Source: a virus. Taken from it: 25,855 nt of DNA. The stretch spans positions 1 through 25,855 of IMG/VR virus record IMGVR_UViG_3300027810_000055, one strand, 5' to 3'. Shown piece by piece: positions 24,116 to 25,855 of this stretch; position 1 is the first letter of the stretch; each line of letters begins with the position of its first letter. Position numbers and translations under genes: made by a program. The notes beneath the pieces were generated by a model. It made no database searches and was not told where the DNA came from. It was given only the letters and a program-made list of their open reading frames with translations.

Positions 24116-24298
24116 GTGGCAACAGTGAAAGAAACTCTAACACGCATAGACGCTCACGAAAAAGAGTGTCTAGTGCGTTACGAGGGCATCCAGAGACAAC
24201 TTGAGTCTGGCTCGAAGAAATTCGACAGGCTTGAGCGGATGGTCTTAGCGATATACCCCTTCATATTAACTGCAATAGCATTCGCTAAATGGTACTAA
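24116..24298 (+). CDS. Small XhlA-like membrane protein, 60 aa (GTG start)
   Basis: A GTG start follows GGGGGA at a proper distance. The N-terminal 40 residues are a charged helix (RIDAHEKECLVRYEGIQRQL) and the C-terminus is one hydrophobic segment (MVLAIYPFILTAIAFAKW). This design, coiled coil then C-terminal membrane anchor, matches the XhlA-like lysis-associated phage proteins. It opens the lysis cassette and is probably held on the inner membrane. Confidence 0.72.
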   Translation: MATVKETLTRIDAHEKECLVRYEGIQRQLESGSKKFDRLERMVLAIYPFILTAIAFAKWY

Positions 24299-24301
24299 AA
24301 C

Positions 24302-24394
24302 ATGGATTTCAAAAGTAAAGACGAATGGTTAGACCTTCTATTCGTCATAGTCTTCTTCAGTGTGCTTGGTAGTTGTGCTGTTTTTATAAAGTAA
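24302..24394 (+). CDS. Single-pass membrane miniprotein, 30 aa
   Basis: The frame ATG 24302 to TAA encodes a 10-residue charged start (MDFKSKDEWL), then a hydrophobic segment (DLLFVIVFFSVLGSCAVFI) and a final Lys. The size and layout fit one membrane helix. It starts three bases after the stop of the preceding gene with no clear ribosome site, so it would depend on coupling. It could be a lysis accessory (pinholin-like or antiholin-like) peptide. A chance frame is possible, but a hydrophobic run with flanking charges inside a lysis cassette supports it. Confidence 0.5.
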   Translation: MDFKSKDEWLDLLFVIVFFSVLGSCAVFIK

Positions 24395-24409
24395 AAAGGA
24401 GAAAACTCA

Positions 24410-24766
24410 TTGAAAGAGGACACATTTAAATACTTTAAGATAGAAGACTTTGACTGCCAAGAAACTGGTGAGAACGAGATGTCACAAGGCTTCATTAGAA
24501 AGCTAGATTTACTCAGGGGAGCTTGCGGCTTCCCTTTTCATATCACCAGTGGTTACAGATCGCCCGACCACAGTATCGAGAAGCGCAAAGACAAAGTAGG
24601 TACACATGCCCAAGGCATAGCCGCAGACATCTATGTCAATGGAGGCCGTCAGCGAATGCAACTAGTCCGTCATGCTACTGCCTTGGGCTTCAATGGTATT
24701 GGGGTAGCAAAGGCGTTTGTGCATGTCGATATTCGCGATGACAAAAGCGTCCTTTGGTGCTACTAA
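24410..24766 (+). CDS. Endolysin, M15-type D-Ala-D-Ala peptidase, 118 aa (TTG start)
   Basis: A compact zinc peptidase that should cleave peptidoglycan stem peptides. It has ITSGYRSPDH at 45-54, then THAQGIAADIYV with H66 and D73, and FVHVDIR with H105, the expected zinc ligand set of the M15 family (M15_3-type, as in other phage lysins). It has no signal peptide, so export must depend on a holin. The start is TTG, supported by AAAGGAGA about seven bases upstream; the first ATG is not until residue 24. It stands inside the lysis cassette, before a membrane protein with coiled coil. Confidence 0.9.
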   Translation: MKEDTFKYFKIEDFDCQETGENEMSQGFIRKLDLLRGACGFPFHITSGYRSPDHSIEKRKDKVGTHAQGIAADIYVNGGRQRMQLVRHATALGFNGIGVAKAFVHVDIRDDKSVLWCY

Positions 24767-24787
24767 TTTTTAAAAGAGGAAAAACTC

Positions 24788-25087
24788 ATGTCAGACAACA
24801 CCATTTCAATCCCTACGTGGGCGTTACCATTGGTGGTTTCTCTGTTTGTTGGGGCGATAAGTTACGGTGCGGCACAAGCTAATGCCGAAGCCACCACAGC
24901 AGACGTTAAACGTATAGAAGTCATCGTCAAAGAAACGGCTAAAGCTGCCCAGAAGAACGGACAGAGCCAAGCCGTCACAGAGACTAAAGTTGAGGCAATT
25001 GTTGAATCTCTAGCGAGACAAGAGAAAATACAAGAGCAGACCAACGAGCAGATACAGGCGCTAGTCCAAGCTCTGTTGGCTAAATAG
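24788..25087 (+). CDS. Membrane-anchored coiled-coil protein, lysis/spanin-like, 99 aa
   Basis: An N-terminal membrane segment (TWALPLVVSLFVGAISYGAA, about 10-29) is followed by a long charged coiled coil (DVKRIEVIVKETAKAAQKNG, ETKVEAIVESLARQEKIQEQ). This resembles an inner-membrane spanin subunit in design, or another lysis-cassette membrane protein. It follows the endolysin by 21 bp and has AGAGGA as ribosome site. No o-spanin lipobox gene was recognised next to it, so the spanin call is only one option. Confidence 0.7.
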   Translation: MSDNTISIPTWALPLVVSLFVGAISYGAAQANAEATTADVKRIEVIVKETAKAAQKNGQSQAVTETKVEAIVESLARQEKIQEQTNEQIQALVQALLAK

Positions 25088-25088
25088 A

Positions 25089-25280
25089 ATGAAGATGGCG
25101 TTTGCGCTATTGTTTTTTCTTAACGGCAGTGTTGATGAAAGTAAGACTGTGTACTACAAAAACCTCCAAGCCTGTAGATACATGTGCCAACAGCTTTCTA
25201 AAGCACAGCGTAACTATCAGCCCACGCAGTGTATCTGTAAGTTAGCGTGGGTAGAAAAAGAGACAAAGGTTTTGAGATGA
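25089..25280 (+). CDS. Small secreted Cys-containing protein, tandem paralogue 1, 63 aa
   Basis: The N-terminus (MKMAFALLFFLNGSVDES) looks like a signal peptide or short anchor. The mature part has four Cys (QACRYMCQQLSKAQ and PTQCICKLAWVE) and ends ETKVLR. It shares its plan with the next gene's product: hydrophobic start, a (YY/AW)(K/R)N(L/I)(Q/K)(A/E)C helix, then a Cys followed by ..(W/Y)V(E/D)..T(K)V. The start could be ATG 25089 or 25095. It overlaps the next gene by ATGA. Small proteins of this kind are often in lysis clusters; disulfide-bonded periplasmic action is inferred. Confidence 0.68.
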   Translation: MKMAFALLFFLNGSVDESKTVYYKNLQACRYMCQQLSKAQRNYQPTQCICKLAWVEKETKVLR

Positions 25281-25522
25281 ACGTATTAGTTTTTGTACTT
25301 ATAGTAATTACTAACGTCGAAGGCGAAGAGGTCAAAGAAGAGTTCGGTGCTTGGAGAAACATAAAAGAATGTGTTTTTTTTGCAAGATCGATTGCTTTAC
25401 AAAACAGACTTCCAGAGCAAAAGCATTATCCAGAAAAGCTGAAAACCATCTTGTACCAACTGCCACTGAAGGCTTACTGCGCTCCAAAATACGTTGATCC
25501 AGAAACTACAAAGGTGTACTAA
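25277..25522 (+). CDS. Small secreted Cys-containing protein, tandem paralogue 2, 81 aa
   Basis: Translated from ATG 25277, which overlaps the previous stop as ATGA; an upstream in-frame extension to 25247 is possible but less likely. The N-terminus MNVLVFVLIVITNVEGEEV is a short signal-like hydrophobic segment. Then FGAWRNIKECVFFARSIALQ and LPLKAYCAPKYVDPETTKVY give two Cys positioned like the helix and C-terminal Cys of the preceding protein. The resemblance of the tails (C.K.(V)..ETTKV) suggests duplication. It is probably periplasmic, function unknown; role in lysis or superinfection is only positional. Confidence 0.7.
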   Translation: MNVLVFVLIVITNVEGEEVKEEFGAWRNIKECVFFARSIALQNRLPEQKHYPEKLKTILYQLPLKAYCAPKYVDPETTKVY

Positions 25523-25523
25523 A

Positions 25524-25855
25524 ATGTTAGAGCATTTCCTAAAGCCTATTGCAGGCATCCTTGAGAAAGTCATACCGGATGTTGACGAGCGTAATCGCTT
25601 GAGCCATGAAATAGCGACGATGGCTGATGCCAACGCATTGGCTCAGATAGAAATACTAAAAGCAGACGCTAGAGGAAGTTGGTTTCAGTCATCATGGCGA
25701 CCCCTATGCGGCTATGTGGCTGTACTGGGTATGGCTGTAAACTTCCTAGTGTCACCCATCGCGGCAGGGTTTGGCTTAGTGATACCACAGGCAGACGCAG
25801 GCACACTGATGCCTCTCCTATTGGGTATGCTAGGGCTATCCGGTAGCCGATCTTT
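25524..25855 (+). CDS. Putative holin, 3TM type, partial at right edge
   Basis: The frame stays open to the window end (110 codons seen). A charged N-terminal helix (LEKVIPDVDERNRLSHEIAT) is followed by GSWFQSSWRPLCGYVAVLGM, a hydrophobic segment to FLVSP, then another (GTLMPLLLGMLGLSGSRSF). The S(S)WRP...G(Y)......N pattern and the LGLSGSRS ending are characteristic of the phage/GTA 3TM holin family (PF11351). Holins open the inner membrane for endolysin exit, in keeping with the M15 endolysin upstream. Only the last residues are missing. The start lies one base after the previous stop. Confidence 0.8.
   Translation, partial: MLEHFLKPIAGILEKVIPDVDERNRLSHEIATMADANALAQIEILKADARGSWFQSSWRPLCGYVAVLGMAVNFLVSPIAAGFGLVIPQADAGTLMPLLLGMLGLSGSRS

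Overview
The window is part of the genome of a tailed double-stranded DNA bacteriophage, most likely a short-tailed (podovirus-type) phage of a marine Gram-negative bacterium. Directly visible are a terminase ATPase/nuclease, a portal protein, an acidic scaffold, a DUF5309/SU10-like major capsid protein, a head-tail adaptor, three Gly/Gln/Ala-rich proteins resembling DNA-ejection proteins, several tail fibres and a lysis cassette. No tape-measure, major tail tube or sheath gene is present. With the ejection proteins and adaptor, this argues for a short tail. The marine assignment is inference from general resemblance to marine podovirus proteins; the host cannot be read from the sequence.

Layout. 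(1) 1-872: a short minus-strand module of at least three small genes of unknown function, the leftmost cut by the window edge. (2) 873-1651: about 780 bp without a convincing gene, between the leftward module and the rightward structural genes. It holds a perfect 22-nt tandem repeat, several inverted repeats and one perfect DnaA-box 9-mer, and is a candidate control, origin or packaging region. (3) 1652-7109: a 50-aa TTG-start protein, a collar-domain tail fibre, a 48-aa three-CxxC miniprotein, a tail nozzle/stabilisation candidate, a long repeat-containing fibre with a lambda-J-like (DUF1983-type) module, and a tail-assembly-chaperone-like protein. (4) 7146-13126: three internal/ejection proteins, the last 1169 aa long with a HEISH zincin-like motif. 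(5) 13146-15379: an unknown gene overlapping a small-terminase candidate, then the large terminase. (6) 15382-19689: portal, a small acidic protein, scaffold and major capsid protein, closed by a strong intrinsic terminator at 19727-19790. (7) 19810-24112: a conserved small protein, the adaptor, an Ala/Ser/Thr-rich fibre, two further fibre-tip proteins (one a predicted five-bladed beta-propeller) and a second chaperone-like protein. (8) 24116-25855: a lysis cassette with small membrane proteins, an M15 peptidase endolysin, two tandem related secreted Cys-containing proteins, and a 3TM-type holin candidate running off the right edge.

Working together. The scaffold and capsid protein build the procapsid around the portal. 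The terminase packages DNA. The adaptor, nozzle and fibres complete the short tail. The ejection proteins, one perhaps carrying a protease, would help deliver DNA, and the lysis cassette releases progeny. Most genes abut or overlap by 1-4 nt, so translational coupling is widespread. The clearest transcriptional break inside the structural genes is the terminator after the capsid gene.

The most interesting observations are the repeat-rich control region, the zincin in the ejection protein, the scaffold with near-identical motifs at both ends, the beta-propeller fibre-tip protein, the duplicated chaperone and secreted-protein genes, and the 176-nt overprinted overlap at the terminase start. No unmistakable new defence or counter-defence system was found.
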